A stretch of DNA of 64,000 nucleotides. It comes from Thuidium tamariscinum (lineage: Eukaryota; Streptophyta; Bryopsida; Hypnales; Thuidiaceae). The notes below the pieces were generated by a model, which made no database searches, was not told the origin of the DNA, and worked only from the letters and a program-made list of their open reading frames with translations. Positions 47,591-59,358 of the stretch are shown here, in pieces (the first letter of the stretch is position 1; each line of letters opens with the position of its first letter). Made by a program: the position numbers and the translations under genes. The stretch covers positions 5,642,001 through 5,706,000 of the forward strand of contig OX344751.2 in assembly GCA_947034885.2 (NCBI GenBank), in the 5' to 3' direction.

Positions 47591-48420
47591 TTATTTTTCA
47601 TAATAACCATACAAACTCAAACTAGATTTGTTTGGGTCATGTCTTAAAAGGCATTAGGGAGTGTTTGACCTCTAAGAGCCTGTTTTAAGGATGTTCCTTG
47701 GAATTATTCCCAATGCTACAAACAAACCACTACTACTTTGAATTTTTGAATTTTTGAATTTTAAGAAAATATTCCTAAAATTCCAATATGCATTAAAATG
47801 AAAAATTGATTTACAAAATATTTTTTCAAAAAATATTTTAATAGTATTTAATAATTAATTAATTAATATTATATAATGTGGTAGTTACTTGACCATCCTG
47901 GATTGTTGATGTACCAACACTCCTATTGTTTCCATAGAGGTCCTAGCATTTGAGAATTCACAATCTTCCAAATGCTTAGATCTCCCCTAGTGAAATACAA
48001 CAATACTACTTATGGATTGAAATTGTAAAATCTAAATTGTGGTCATAAAAAAATTGAAGGTAGAAAATATAGCAAGCACAAGCAAAATTAATTTCCATCT
48101 TTTTAAAATCTATCCAACAATTTTTTTTAATGAATTTTCATTGTGAAATTTTCCCAAGTTATAATGTGTATGATACTTATCTCCAAAGGCCTTGAAGATA
48201 AAAAAAAAATCAAGATTTGCAATGAATACCCTTGTATAAAATCTTCAATAGAAAATTATAATAAATTGTTTTTAAAATAAAAATTTGATGCTTAAAATAA
48301 AAATTGAAGATATCCAACTAAGAAACAAAATACCAAAAATAATACTTCTTTAAGATTATATTTAATTTCAAAGTTTAATGAATGTCAAAATATATACGAT
48401 GCTTTGGACATTTAGGGGTT
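47591..48420 (+). repeat. Family D copy 3, probably split by a degraded family C relative
   Basis: The left part, ~47591-47645 (AACCATACAAACTCAAACTAG), and the right part, ~47995-48420 (AAATCTTCAATAGAAAATTA, then TTTAATTTCAAAGTTTAATG), follow 5690-6268. Between them, ~47648-47993 has family C-like text (GGATGTTCCTTGGAATTATTCCCAATG at the left, then GTGGTAGTTACTTGACCA). Both are heavily diverged. Confidence 0.4.
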
Positions 48421-48797
48421 CCTTCCTCTTATTTAAGTGTATGTGTATGATTGTTCTAAACAAGAAATCCTTCTAAGAATTGTCATTACTAATGCATATC
48501 ATTAAGATGAAAAAACAATTTGTTAAATAGTATTTTTTGTTGCAAATAGGATAATATTGACCTAGACTTTAGTATAAATGTATGAAATAGTTGACTGCAT
48601 GGATTGCAAGAAGATGGCATTGAATTTGAAGATTGAAAAGAAAAGGATTTTTTCACTTTGCCTACATAATTTTAGATCACGACTTAAAATTTTTGTTTTG
48701 TCTTGACGTTAAATTTTATACAATATAAAGTTGAGGTTTAAATCCATTACAACAAAGATCACGTTAGCAACTTATGTACTACTTTCTGAAGGTAGCT

Positions 48798-51679
48798 CAC
48801 TACAAAAAAAAGAGGGGTATAAATGACTGTAGAAGGATGACTCAGAAATGACTAAATGTCCGGTTTGACTAAATAGTGACTAGTACCTCTGTAATTGCAC
48901 CAACCCAGCTGAATTTACACAGTCCTAGTCATTTTTCAGTCATTTTTCAGTCATGAGTGCGACTAGAAGATGAAGACATGATAGACAACAAAATTCATCT
49001 ACATTTTTTCATTCAGATTGCCATCAATAAGAGCACAAAAGGAAGGAAAAAATCAGTGTGGATGCTAGAGTCATTAATGAGTATGACATAGTTATTGATT
49101 GTAACTTAATTTCACTACTTCACAACTCGAAAATGACTAAAGGGTTACAAAAAGGCTAAATTTTCATATTTTAAGCCAAGGACGGGCAGGGCAGCTTGCT
49201 GACGTGGATGGAAATTGTTCTAAGACTACTAAAATGCGACTGCGCTTTACTACTGTGTGACTCTAAAATGACTGCAAGGTCTTTTGTAGGGTCATGTTGT
49301 AATTTTTTGCTCTAAAGATGGGCATGATATGAAAAACATTGTAGAGCATGATATGAAAATACATTGTAGAGCTGAAAATAATTTCACACCCCTATTTTAT
49401 ACAAGAAAAAATGGTCTAATTTATTTTTCAATTCTAAAAATAACTCTTTATTGAAAGTTCATTTTTCTTCATTATTGATGCAATGGTCATCTAAATGTAT
49501 CCTCAAGAAATATTTGAATTTTTAATTGTGCCATTTTAGTTCATTTCTCAATTTATTCTAGAAATCATTTCATACATTATTTGAGTTGGATATATAGTGT
49601 ATGGTGTATGGTATTTTTTGGCAATAGAAATCTATAGTCATTATTGGACAAAGCTCAAAATTATAGGTTGAAATTATAATTTATTAAAAAATATATATTT
49701 AAAGAGTCTAAAAATGACTTGTTCGTACATGATTTATGATAGATATACTAAGTGAGCTTCCCAATGATGTAATTGTACTTCACTACTATGTAACTTAAGA
49801 ATTACTACAAAGTCTTTTGTAGGGCTATGCTAAAAAATTTTGCTTTTAAGATGGAAAAGCACTATAAGAAAATGGGGGGATAAATGACTTGTTTACAATG
49901 ACTGCACCAACAACAATGATTGCAAAATAGTCATTTTGTAGTTATTTTGTAGTCATTGTTGCCAATGTAGTCATTGTAGACAAGTCATTTAATTTATCCC
50001 CCTATTTTCTTGTAGTAAAGACAATATGCTAACATAGACAACAATCATTTCAAAATTACTAGGATGCAACTACACTCATCTGATTTATGATTTTTTAACA
50101 CTCATATCCTAATACCTTTCTTGAGCTAATAACTTTTCTTTTAGTCTTTCCAATAATTCTATTCCTTGTTTATTTTCTTCATTTTCTTTTAAAAAAAAAT
50201 TTCAATAGAATACTTTTGTCTTTTTTTTGGAAATGATGCATTATAAGTGGCCTTTGTCTTTGTTAGAATTAAAAAAAATTCTTCCTTAGGATCCATTTGT
50301 ATGATTTGTTTAAACTCCTATCTATATGCCATTATGCCAATAATGACTTTTGAAAATTTGTGCCATTGTCAATGAACTACTTTTGAACACTTCATATGCC
50401 TTACACTTGAATTACTAAATGTCCCAATAAACATACAGTAAGATATTTAGATGAATTCAATGACATTTGTTAAGTTCCATTTTTTCCTTGTGCAAATACC
50501 ACCACCACTAGTATTTTAGTTTTACTACAAAATGGCTTCCTACAACTGCTAAATGACTTCTTGTAACTACCAAATGACTACTCAATACTTTTGAACTACT
50601 ACACAACTACTCTACTACTACTTTGGCACCTTGTGTCAATCCTTTTCAAACCTTTTAGCAAATTTTATTTATAACTTTTGATTAGAGGTTTAAAATCTAA
50701 AACAAATTTTTGGAGATGAAAGTGAGATTGATTCCCCAACTTTAATTAGTTCAAAGTTTTTTGAAAAAAGTTAGTTTACTATGCCTCAATGAGGTTAAAA
50801 ATATGACTTGTAATGCAATTCCTGCGTTTTACATATCCCACAAGCTTTGTCTTGCCTACTACTATCCTTCCTCTATAAAAGGCTTGTCATTTCATCTAAT
50901 TGTATCCACATATTAAGTGGATTTTGAAATGATGTATGGCATATGGTGTATGGTATATTCTACATGATATATTATATATGATGAATTGTATATGTTGTAT
51001 GGTGTATTGCATGTGTATGGTGTATGGTGTATCATTGTGGAACTTTGAATGTATTCATATGTGACTGTTGAATGACTACTTTAGAGAAGGAAGACATAAC
51101 TAAAATATAACTCACCCTAAAGCAAAAATGTCTCAAAAATGACTAAGATGCAACTTTAGAACCTCCTTATTATTAAGTGCCATGTGTTAGAGACCCCGCC
51201 CTTAAACATAACTATATCACAACTGGAATATGACTTCAATTTTACTGACATTATTGTCCACGTCAACATCAGTCAAATTGTCTAACAACTAAATAATGAC
51301 TGTCTGACAACTGAACAATGACTGCCTGACAACTGAACAATGACTGACACGTCACCAAAACTTCAACTATACCGCGACTTAGAAATGACTTATAAATTAA
51401 CCTACGTGGACAGCCACGTAGGTGAAATTTTCCCAAAAATGGTCAGCTGCCCACCCTTTTCACAAAATTTTCAAGTAAAATTTCTTTATCCCTTAGACAG
51501 ATTCATCTATTAGTCATCCAATTTCCAAATGGATGGTGATAATACACCCGTAGTCATTTAAAGAATGACTTGTCCACAATGACTCCAGGGCCTAAAGTCA
51601 TTTTTCAGTCATCTCGGTCCGAAATGACTCATTTTCAGTCATTTTTCGCAGTCATTTATACCCCAGTTTTTTTGTAGTG
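48798..51679. mobile_element. Non-autonomous CACTA element, 2882 bp
   Basis: The left terminus is CACTACAAAAAAAAGAGGGG and the right terminus, read inward, is CACTACAAAAAAACTGGGGT. Both continue ATAAATGACTG, so the terminal repeats reach ~31 bp with one gap. GCT flanks both sides (48795-48797 and 51680-51682). Subterminal regions are rich in AATGACT/AGTCATT motifs in both orientations. No transposase segment is recognisable. The interior contains a TATGGTGTATGG microsatellite-like stretch near 50935-51035 and a nested CACTA MITE at 49860-50017. Confidence 0.92.
49860..50017. repeat. 158-bp CACTA-type MITE nested in the larger CACTA element
   Basis: The ends are CACTATAAGAAAATGGGGGG and, read inward from the right, TACTACAAGAAAATAGGGGG, followed on both sides by GATAAAT and a TGACTTGT motif. 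AAG flanks both sides (49857-49859 and 50018-50020). The terminal base on the right has mutated from G to A. Nearly the whole sequence can pair as a hairpin of AATGACT/AGTCATT modules. Confidence 0.88.
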
Positions 51680-52005
51680 GCTGAAGGGATCTGGTATATT
51701 GTAAAAAATTGTTGGTTATTGATGTGATCATTCTTGTTAGGGCTTTTTTTTGGCTTTCTAGTGCTAGATTGCACTAGAAAAAAATAATGTAGCCAAAAAA
51801 TTTGGATGAAATTGCCTAATTGTGGATGAAAACCTTACTATACATCCAATAAGTGGATGAATGTTGCAATTTGGAGCACGACTATAACATTTTATATTGC
51901 CACTGTGTCACTTCTTCAAATATGAATTAGAATCCCTAAATTCCTTATAAACTCTTTCGAGTAGGTTGTGAGGGATCAACTGACTATTCACTCAATATTA
52001 TTTAA
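51680..52005. other. Short AT-rich interval between two transposable elements
   Basis: No gene or repeat end is recognised between the CACTA element and the foldback element. The phrase GGGCTTTTTTTTGGC with TGCTAGATTGCACTAG resembles text near 26650-26690. Confidence 0.35.
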
Positions 52006-52750
52006 TTAACCTCTAAAGCCCTGAGGTGCATTTTTTGGCATTATAAATTTTTTGGGCAGTTCACTACAAATGGAGTTTTTATTTTTTTTCGCTGAAATTT
52101 TTAAACAAGATGTGCCCAAGGAGTAGCTTTAAGGCCCAACAATTTTCGTAACTTTTGACTTTGTGGTTAAAAAGTTATGGCATGATATGTTTTTTTTTTT
52201 ACTCGAAGGGCAGCCCGGGCAGCTGTAATAACTTCTTAAAATTTATTTTTTTCAAAAGTGAAATTTCAAATTCATTCTTTAGGTTTTAACAAACATGGGA
52301 AGCTTTGTTTCATCCCATTTGGATTAAGGAGTCAAAAGTTATGAGCAATTTTAGTTTGCGGGTAGGTGTGGAATTTTTGAAAACCATACCTACTTGCAAA
52401 CTAAAGTTGTTCATAACTTTTGATTCCTTAATCCAAATGGGATGAAACAAAGCCTCTTATGTCTATAAAAACCTAAAGAATCAATTTGAAATTTCACTTT
52501 TGAAAAAAATAAAATTTTAAAGAAGTTTTTACAGTTGCCCGGGCTGCCCTCCGAATAAAGAAAACAATATATCATGCCATAACTTTTTAACCACAAAGTC
52601 AAAAGTTAAGAAAATTGTTGGGCCTTAAAGCTACTCCTTGGGCACATCTTGTGTAAAAATTTCAGCAAAAAAAATAAAAACTCCATTTGTAGTGAGTTGC
52701 CCCAAAAAATTATAATGCCAAAAAACGCACCTCAGGGCTTTAGGGGTTAA
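52006..52750. repeat. 745-bp foldback derived from the left end of family A
   Basis: The left arm is 52006-52370 and the right arm is 52382-52750, near-perfect reverse complements around a loop of ~11 bases. The ends are TTAACCTCTAAAGCCC and, inverted, TTAACCCCTAAAGCCC. Each arm matches the first ~350 bases of the family A copy at 15310 (GGGCAGTTCACTAC, CCCAAGGAGTAGCTTTA, GGGCAGCCCGGGCAG, CAAAAGTTATG). It is thus two left ends joined head to head, with the right half of family A lost. Confidence 0.88.
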
Positions 52751-52838
52751 TTATCCTCCTAATGAACTATATTTTATCATTGACTCCCAACCTCCAACTT
52801 TGCTACCAAATTTGTATTTTTTGTAAAATCATATTTGA

Positions 52839-54022
52839 TTAACCCCTAAAAGTCCATTGTCTCCTTGAGGGACAATTTGGAGCTCGGGCAAGTTCGTAGA
52901 CCTCAATTTTTAATGAATCTTCTTGAAACTTTCTCATAAGATAGGAAAACTGATTCGCTTTGTGCGAATATAATTTTTTATTTCAATTGGTGCCCGAGAG
53001 CAAAAGTTATATTACAAAAAGTGCGGACATTAGAAGAAATCTGAGGGCATTACAGGGCCGTTTCGGGTCTGTTCTCAAAACGGCTCCCAATGTTGATGTT
53101 CGCTATCAGGCCGGCTTTAATCCAAAAAAGAATTTGGATCCTAAAATATGAAAATAAGTACAAAAAAAGATTAAAAAAAATTAATTACTTGGTAGGGTTG
53201 CGACCACGTAGTATTCGAGTTCATAGGGCAAAAACTATGTTCCCGCAGTCCGGGAATCCGCAATCTCCTAATGCCCTCAAATTTCATCTAATGTTTTAAC
53301 TCGGTGGGCAGAAAAATAAATCCATAAATACTTGAAACTAAATTAAAAAAATTTTAATCTTATAGATTATATTTTTGTTTACGTGTGAAGTTTTGATTCA
53401 TTCTATTTGGATTAGTTATGTGAAAGTTATGAACAATCTTGTTTTCAGGCAGTTTTTGAAAAAATAACATATAGGATTCATTTCTGAATGCAATTTTCAT
53501 ATTTTTTTCAAAAGAAATTGCTTGACAAGGTTAAATTTTCTTGCTAGAACAATCTCACCATTGGGATTATTGTGTTTCAATTCCATCTTAGAGCTATTAA
53601 TGAATTAATTTTTCTTTCAATCTTAGACTTACCTCTACTTAATAATTTTTTAAGGAATGAAAATCAAGCATTTAAAAAAAAATTATTTTCTTAGAATTTC
53701 AATTCAATTCTTAAACACAATTTAAAAAAAATTCAAAGTCCATAGTGTAAAAAAATTCAACAAATGGCAATCAAAGTCATCTGAAATTGCAAAACAATGT
53801 TCAAGAAAAGTATGTTTTCCAACTTTGAATGCTCATATCTTCCAATCTATAAGGTCAAACTTAATGAAATTCTTACCACATGATTTCAGACAAAGAAAGT
53901 AGAAGATCCTATGGTTAGATTCTATTAAAACACTTTTTTGTGTTCTTTTGGATGAATGCAGCAAAAATGGCAGTTTTGAGTGGTTTTTGACAGAAAAATG
54001 GCCTTGGGCCTTTAGGGGTTAA
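52839..54022 (+). repeat. Family A element carrying a family B insertion
   Basis: It begins TTAACCCCTAAAAGTCC and ends GGCCTTTAGGGGTTAA. ATTTGA flanks both sides (52833-52838 and 54023-54028), a possible 6-bp target duplication. Without the 268-bp family B insertion at 53027-53294 the element is 916 bp, matching the family length. The flanking family A text reads continuously across the insertion when compared with 10109-11040. Confidence 0.8.
53027..53294 (+). repeat. Family B element (268 bp) inside family A
   Basis: It has ACATTAGAAGAAATCTGAGG at the left and the mirrored CCTCAAATTTCATCTAATGT at the right. The core has GGCCGTTTCGGGTCTGTTC, CAGGCCGGCTTTAATCC, GACCACGTAG and GCAGTCCGGGAATCCGC. 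It is the most compact copy of the family in the window. Confidence 0.82.
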
Positions 54023-56269
54023 ATTTGATATGGACAATTGAATCGCACCATTCCATATATCTATATTTGTATCAATACTTCATATATTGTATAGTATGTT
54101 GTATTTAAAAAATAATAATAATTTTAGATTTGGTTGGGTGTATCAAAGGATTGCACCAAAGTGGGTGGAGTAGGGTGGGGATAAATTAATAGGATGTATT
54201 TGCTAGATTCTTCTTGATGGATGGTATATTGTAAAATATCTTGAAATAAATGGTGTTAAGAGATTGCCAATATCCTTGCTACTTTGATGTGTCAATGTAA
54301 TTATTTAATTATAGTCTATGTATTCAAGTAAAATGTGTGAAAAGATAATTTTATACCTCCAACATTTTTGATCTTACACTAAATAATGAATAAGTTATCA
54401 ATCCCATTGACACTTGTGGGGCATAGTCTATGTACGTTGATGAAGGTTGTGACCCACTAAAAGACCAACATTAGTCTAATTAGTCAATAACAAACATTAT
54501 GGTCAATAAAAAAAATGTCACTTTGGAATATACAACATTTGAAATTATTAGTTGTTTGAATACCTTTGTTCATTCTTGTATTTCAGATATAGACAAAGTC
54601 TTGCCAAAAGTGAGGTTGTTGTAATACCAATTGTTGACCTAATTTAATTAAAATGTATCAATTGATTTCATTATTGAAGTCAATGCCAATTTAGGTTTGC
54701 TCAATATCCTTAGTTTATTGTTGGAGTACCCTTGAATAAGAGATTTTGACCAATTTTAGATTCACTTGGCATTCTTCTATAACAATGTGTTCTTCTACAC
54801 TTTGACAAAACAAAATCACTCTTGATCTTATAGTACCTATTGTATAATATGTTTTTATTTTAGGTCTACATTACTTGGTCTCATTTGCATAGAGTTTCAT
54901 CTTTGCAAAAATGTGGAAGCTATTTAAATGTTTGATGAATTCTTCTTGTATTAATATGTATTCATTTCAAGAATTTATAGTCTATAGACAATAGGCAACT
55001 ATACAAATGGAGAAATTGCATCACAAGCCTAACTACTCCATTTTATTTTAAATTTTATTTAGTTTTACATTTATATCAATAAAATTTCACTACCCTCATT
55101 TGCATCATACAAAGTGACTCAAACCTAAAGTCCAATTGATTGCAAAATATATCACTTGAGAAGTTCAACATTTACTAAAGTAATCATATTTATTATCAAA
55201 ATTGTAATTTTAGGTGTGCAATGGATGACTTCAAAAGGTTAAGAAAGTTAATCATTAGCTCATATCAATTTCCTAATCATTATAATAGGCAAGGCAATTA
55301 ATTTGAAACAAGACAAACCTTCAAAAACACCATGTCTTGAATAATCACTTAGTTAGCACTTTCTTGAGAATATAGATAAGTTCCAACGGCTTCCTTGACC
55401 ACAAAACTTCTCATTCATCCAAAACAATGATACAAACCATCCTCAATATTGTTAATACTTAGAAGCAAGAAAACTTGTAACATTTATGTGGTGTTAATAC
55501 TTTAATATTTATTGTGGGTAGTATAGACATTTTTTAACACTTACACAAATAACATTTAAATGTGACTTTGGAATTAACAATAGTAACACTTATATAAATA
55601 AAAGATGAAAATACATAAAATATGAATGCCATCATACATTTAACCATAATGAAAGAACAAATCTAAAGTTATTTGATGACTGACATTCTTATACATGCCC
55701 TAATGATAGTAAGGGGTCTCTTTTTTTGGCACCAAAGTAATATGAAAACCCTTCTTCATTGTAGACCTAAACTTCAAGCCTCCCTAAATCATCAAATTAC
55801 AAATTTGTTGCAACATTATAGTATTGTTAAATCTTCACATAGCACAACAACAAAATATTAAGAGGTTGATGTAAGGGAATTTGTAATTTAAATCCCAAAG
55901 AAGTTGATGGAATAGTTTATAGCCAATATAATCTATATGATGTAAAATGTATAATACATGATGTAGAATAAATGATGCATGAAGTTATTGTGAACTATAA
56001 ACAATAGTATTAATGGCAACCACAACATAATGAATACAATACATAATGAACCTAACTTAATTTCATCCAAGTCATAAATTTTCATAGTCTCACTTTCATC
56101 CAACTTAGTACCCATCAAAGTGAATTTACTACAGAGAGGAGCAAGATTTTTATAAACCCCCTTACTTCTTTTTTTGAGATTTTGAAGGCAAGTGCAATTC
56201 CACTTAACACAATGTAATTTTCACATATAATATAGGGGTAACAAATGTCAAGGGCAGGCTACAGACTTA
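54023..56269. other. AT-rich region without recognised genes
   Basis: There is no domain-bearing frame on either strand and no clear terminal repeats. A short run of TGATGTA/AATGTATAATACATGATGTA-type repeats lies near 55930-55980. Confidence 0.4.
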
Positions 56270-56640
56270 TTAACCCCTAAAGACCCAAGGCCTTGTTCAT
56301 CAAAAGCCACTCAATACTGCCCAGTGATCTCAGAACAGATTCAGGAGTTTTAGCCAAATGTTCATTTTTGAAAGATTTTTAAAAATTTATACAAAGGGCA
56401 TGGAAAAATTTAGTAGAAAATGAGTGAAATTTAGCCAGTTTTGGGATCACTGATACTGCCATTTCAATTGCAAAGAGCAAAAAATTTAGAATTTGTATTT
56501 TTTTTCATATCTAATCATAAGATCTTGTACTAATCTGGCATAAGAATGTGTTGAAGAAATTTCAGAAACTTTAACTGCATAAGTTACAAGATATATAGAT
56601 TCAAGTAACTGCATGGATGTAAATATCTTGCCAATTTCCA
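56270..56640 (-). repeat. Truncated family A element next to ABCI1
   Basis: It begins TTAACCCCTAAAGACCCAAG, then follows other reverse-oriented copies (AAAAGCCACTCAATACTGCC, then ATCATAAGATCTTGTACTA, then AAGTTACAAGATATATAGA). It stops matching near 56640, about 60 bases beyond the proposed end of the ABCI1 coding region. Confidence 0.55.
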
Positions 56641-56701
56641 AATTTAACTGTGTACGGACACCAATGTCAGAGCAAGAGCCTGTGTATGAATTTGGAGAAG
56701 C

Positions 56702-59353
56702 TTAAACGTAGTCTCCAGCATTGTATTGTCGAAATTGCGGAGTCCTGCAATTGCATAAGAAAAGCCATCACAGCATAAGTGAGGAATGTCCGGTCACTTG
56801 AGAGATCTCAAATTGGTCATGCATGAAATAATAAGCTTGTAAAAATGACACACATAGAGAAAACACTTTCCCAATCCCAGGACTACTAACAGCCACAGAT
56901 TCAAAAAAGAAGAAATGAACCCTGAAGCGGTGCCCAGACAGGCAAAAGAGTCTGCTTCCGTACTTATAGGAGTTGAAATAAATCATCTAGGAAGGTTAAA
57001 AAAAGGTAGCAAAGTGTACAAATAGAAATGAGACATCATACACTGCATTGATGAACTATAGAGATAAATTTTAATAGAACTATAATCAAAGACTCAAATT
57101 TTCCAGAGAGAACTTTTATTTTTAGTTTGGGCACTCAGAGGTTAAAACTAACTTGCACAACGAGTACAATGAATTAAACCTCAAACCTACCTGGGAGGGA
57201 ATCTCAAATCCATTGCATCTTGCAGTTTAATAGGAACGTGAGTCGCCACAAACACCATTCCTCCTTTGCAGCGATGCTCATGCATCAACTCCTCGAGAAT
57301 CTCAACCCCCTAATCGTGGAGATGTAGAATTAGAAATCATAATTTCAGAATAAATAAAACTAAGCAAGGTGGGATACTTTCTTGGAAAGTAATACCATAG
57401 CCACACGTATATTCACAAGGAAATTCAATCTACAGAGAAGAAGAATGTTGCAGGACTCCGCACTCAAAATGTCGATCAAAATCAATCCTCTAGTACCTCA
57501 GTGTCAAGACCAACAGATGGCTCATCCAACAGCCATAATGGCCTGGGCACTGCCAGCATCCTTGCAAGCTGCAGTCTTTTCCTCTGCCACAACGACATTT
57601 CTAAATAAGCATCGACAATCCAACTGCAATTGTATCCACAAGTAATTTCGAATCATAACTCTAATGGTCTCTGGAAATCTCTTTACTAAAAGCCTTAAAC
57701 GAAAACATCTCACATCGTAGTAAGAGTTCCAACCACAAAACCCCAAGCATCAGTGTTCCAATCTATTTCAGAAATCCTGACATTTTGGCTCTTCATATTG
57801 CACGGTAATATTGCCTAGACATTTTGCACTAATTTGAAACACTCAACGATAGATGAGACACTTCTTTGCTTCCATTTTATACAAAAGCAATATGCAAGAC
57901 TGGGCAACCTAAAGAGCCTCAAGGGTTTAGTGACCTCAATAAATTTATTAAAATGAAAAAAAGATTTAAAATGATTTGCAAGTATGTCATTAAGACAATA
58001 AAATTCTTCAATACCTGTCCCATTGATAGTACGACTGCCTTCTCTTGAGCGACGTGACCTAGACCCATTCTATCCAGGGCCCACTGTGTTCGTCCTTCGC
58101 CTCCTTCAAGCACTTCCCAAAAATGCTGCGTCCATTTCACAATTCGCTTAAAATATCAATATGCATAGGCTGTCATATAACATCTTGAGGGGTGAAAAGC
58201 CAACTTAGAAACACAGAGATTTGGAAAAAGAGGACATACCACATTCTCATATACAGTCATTGCTTTCTTGATGGCGTCCTTTGCAGCAATCAAATGAACT
58301 TGAGGCCGGTACACTGTGCTGCACATGCCCATGCGATCATTCCCCACGAACATCAAAATCTGCTTTGGTTATATCACCCAAAACGCTTACAATCGATGAC
58401 ACTCCAATGAAATAATTCTTGAACATTCCATGTCCCGACGAAAGGAAGAGGACACAAAAACCATTCGGGGTCTGATTCCGTCTTCTATTGAAACCTCTGT
58501 TACCAACAGAATCTTAGCTCTTCCAATTAGCAAGTTGGAAGTAAGTTTGACTTGGCTAAATGTCTATGGCCGTTCATCTTTGAACGGAAATGGGGTTGAC
58601 TAACCACAAATGGTCTACAACTTCAAGCTTTGAAATTGCAAAGGAAATTCATGGGCTGTGATAAAAAATTGACCTCAAGAGAGTTTGGTTCCAGAAACAA
58701 GGCAATCTCTCCTGAGTTTCCACAGTGGTCTCCCATTCAAAGCACACTCCTACATATAGATTAAAATGCTTGTAGTGACGCGAATAGTATATTCTACTTT
58801 AATGTGACGAGCGGAAGAAGAATGAGCTTACAATCGTATAGACCAGCCTGAGACAAATCGTTGCCTTCCCAATAGAGCCCACCAGCAGTGGGCTTTATGA
58901 ATCCGCACAGCTATCAACCACAGTAACAGACGCACACGTCACTAAGAAAGAATAAATATTTCTATACGATCCAGTTGTCTACCAAAATAACGAGTTGTGA
59001 GGAGAAGAGCAAACCTAGCATTTGCCAGGCAGAAAAAATTTAAAAATACACTGTAAAAAGGTTTCACTAGAGACGACGACCAAAAGCTCAACTATGACCT
59101 AAACAATCAAAAACTAAAACAATTGCGTCGATTGCAATGCATTTCATCAAATTGATGCGGAAAAGAAGAATGACTTTACCACGCGGAGGAAACCGGATTT
59201 CCCTGAGGCATTGGGTCCTGTGAGAATCACTGCCGAGCCTCGGTGGACAGTGAAGTTGATGTCCCGCACAATTACCTGCTCATTGCGCATGAACGCCAGT
59301 CCGCTCGCTAGAAGCCACGGCACCGGCGGCCCTCGTCTTACTCGAGCTGCCAT
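56702..59353 (-). CDS. ABCI1: ABCI1: CcmA-like ABC ATPase for cytochrome c maturation
   Basis: Minus-strand exons are 59353-59180, 58910-58832, 58313-58240, 58146-58015, 57583-57497, 57309-57191 and 56744-56702, giving 235 residues against ~229 in Arabidopsis ABCI1. It is a lone nucleotide-binding domain: Walker A GPNASGKS (46-53), signature [12 protein letters not shown] (150-161, the LSGGQ position), Walker B LWLLDEP with D173 and E174, D-loop SVGLD, and H-loop histidine 206 in VATHVP. In plant mitochondria this ATPase works with CcmB and CcmC in System I haem/cytochrome c assembly. ATG 59353 is the first in the frame; a non-ATG extension exists upstream. All phases join. The last exon (13 residues) is uncertain: the frame also meets a TAG right after the exon 6 donor, which would end the protein at 222 residues (stop at 57187). 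Confidence 0.9.
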
Positions 59354-59358
59354 CGCAG

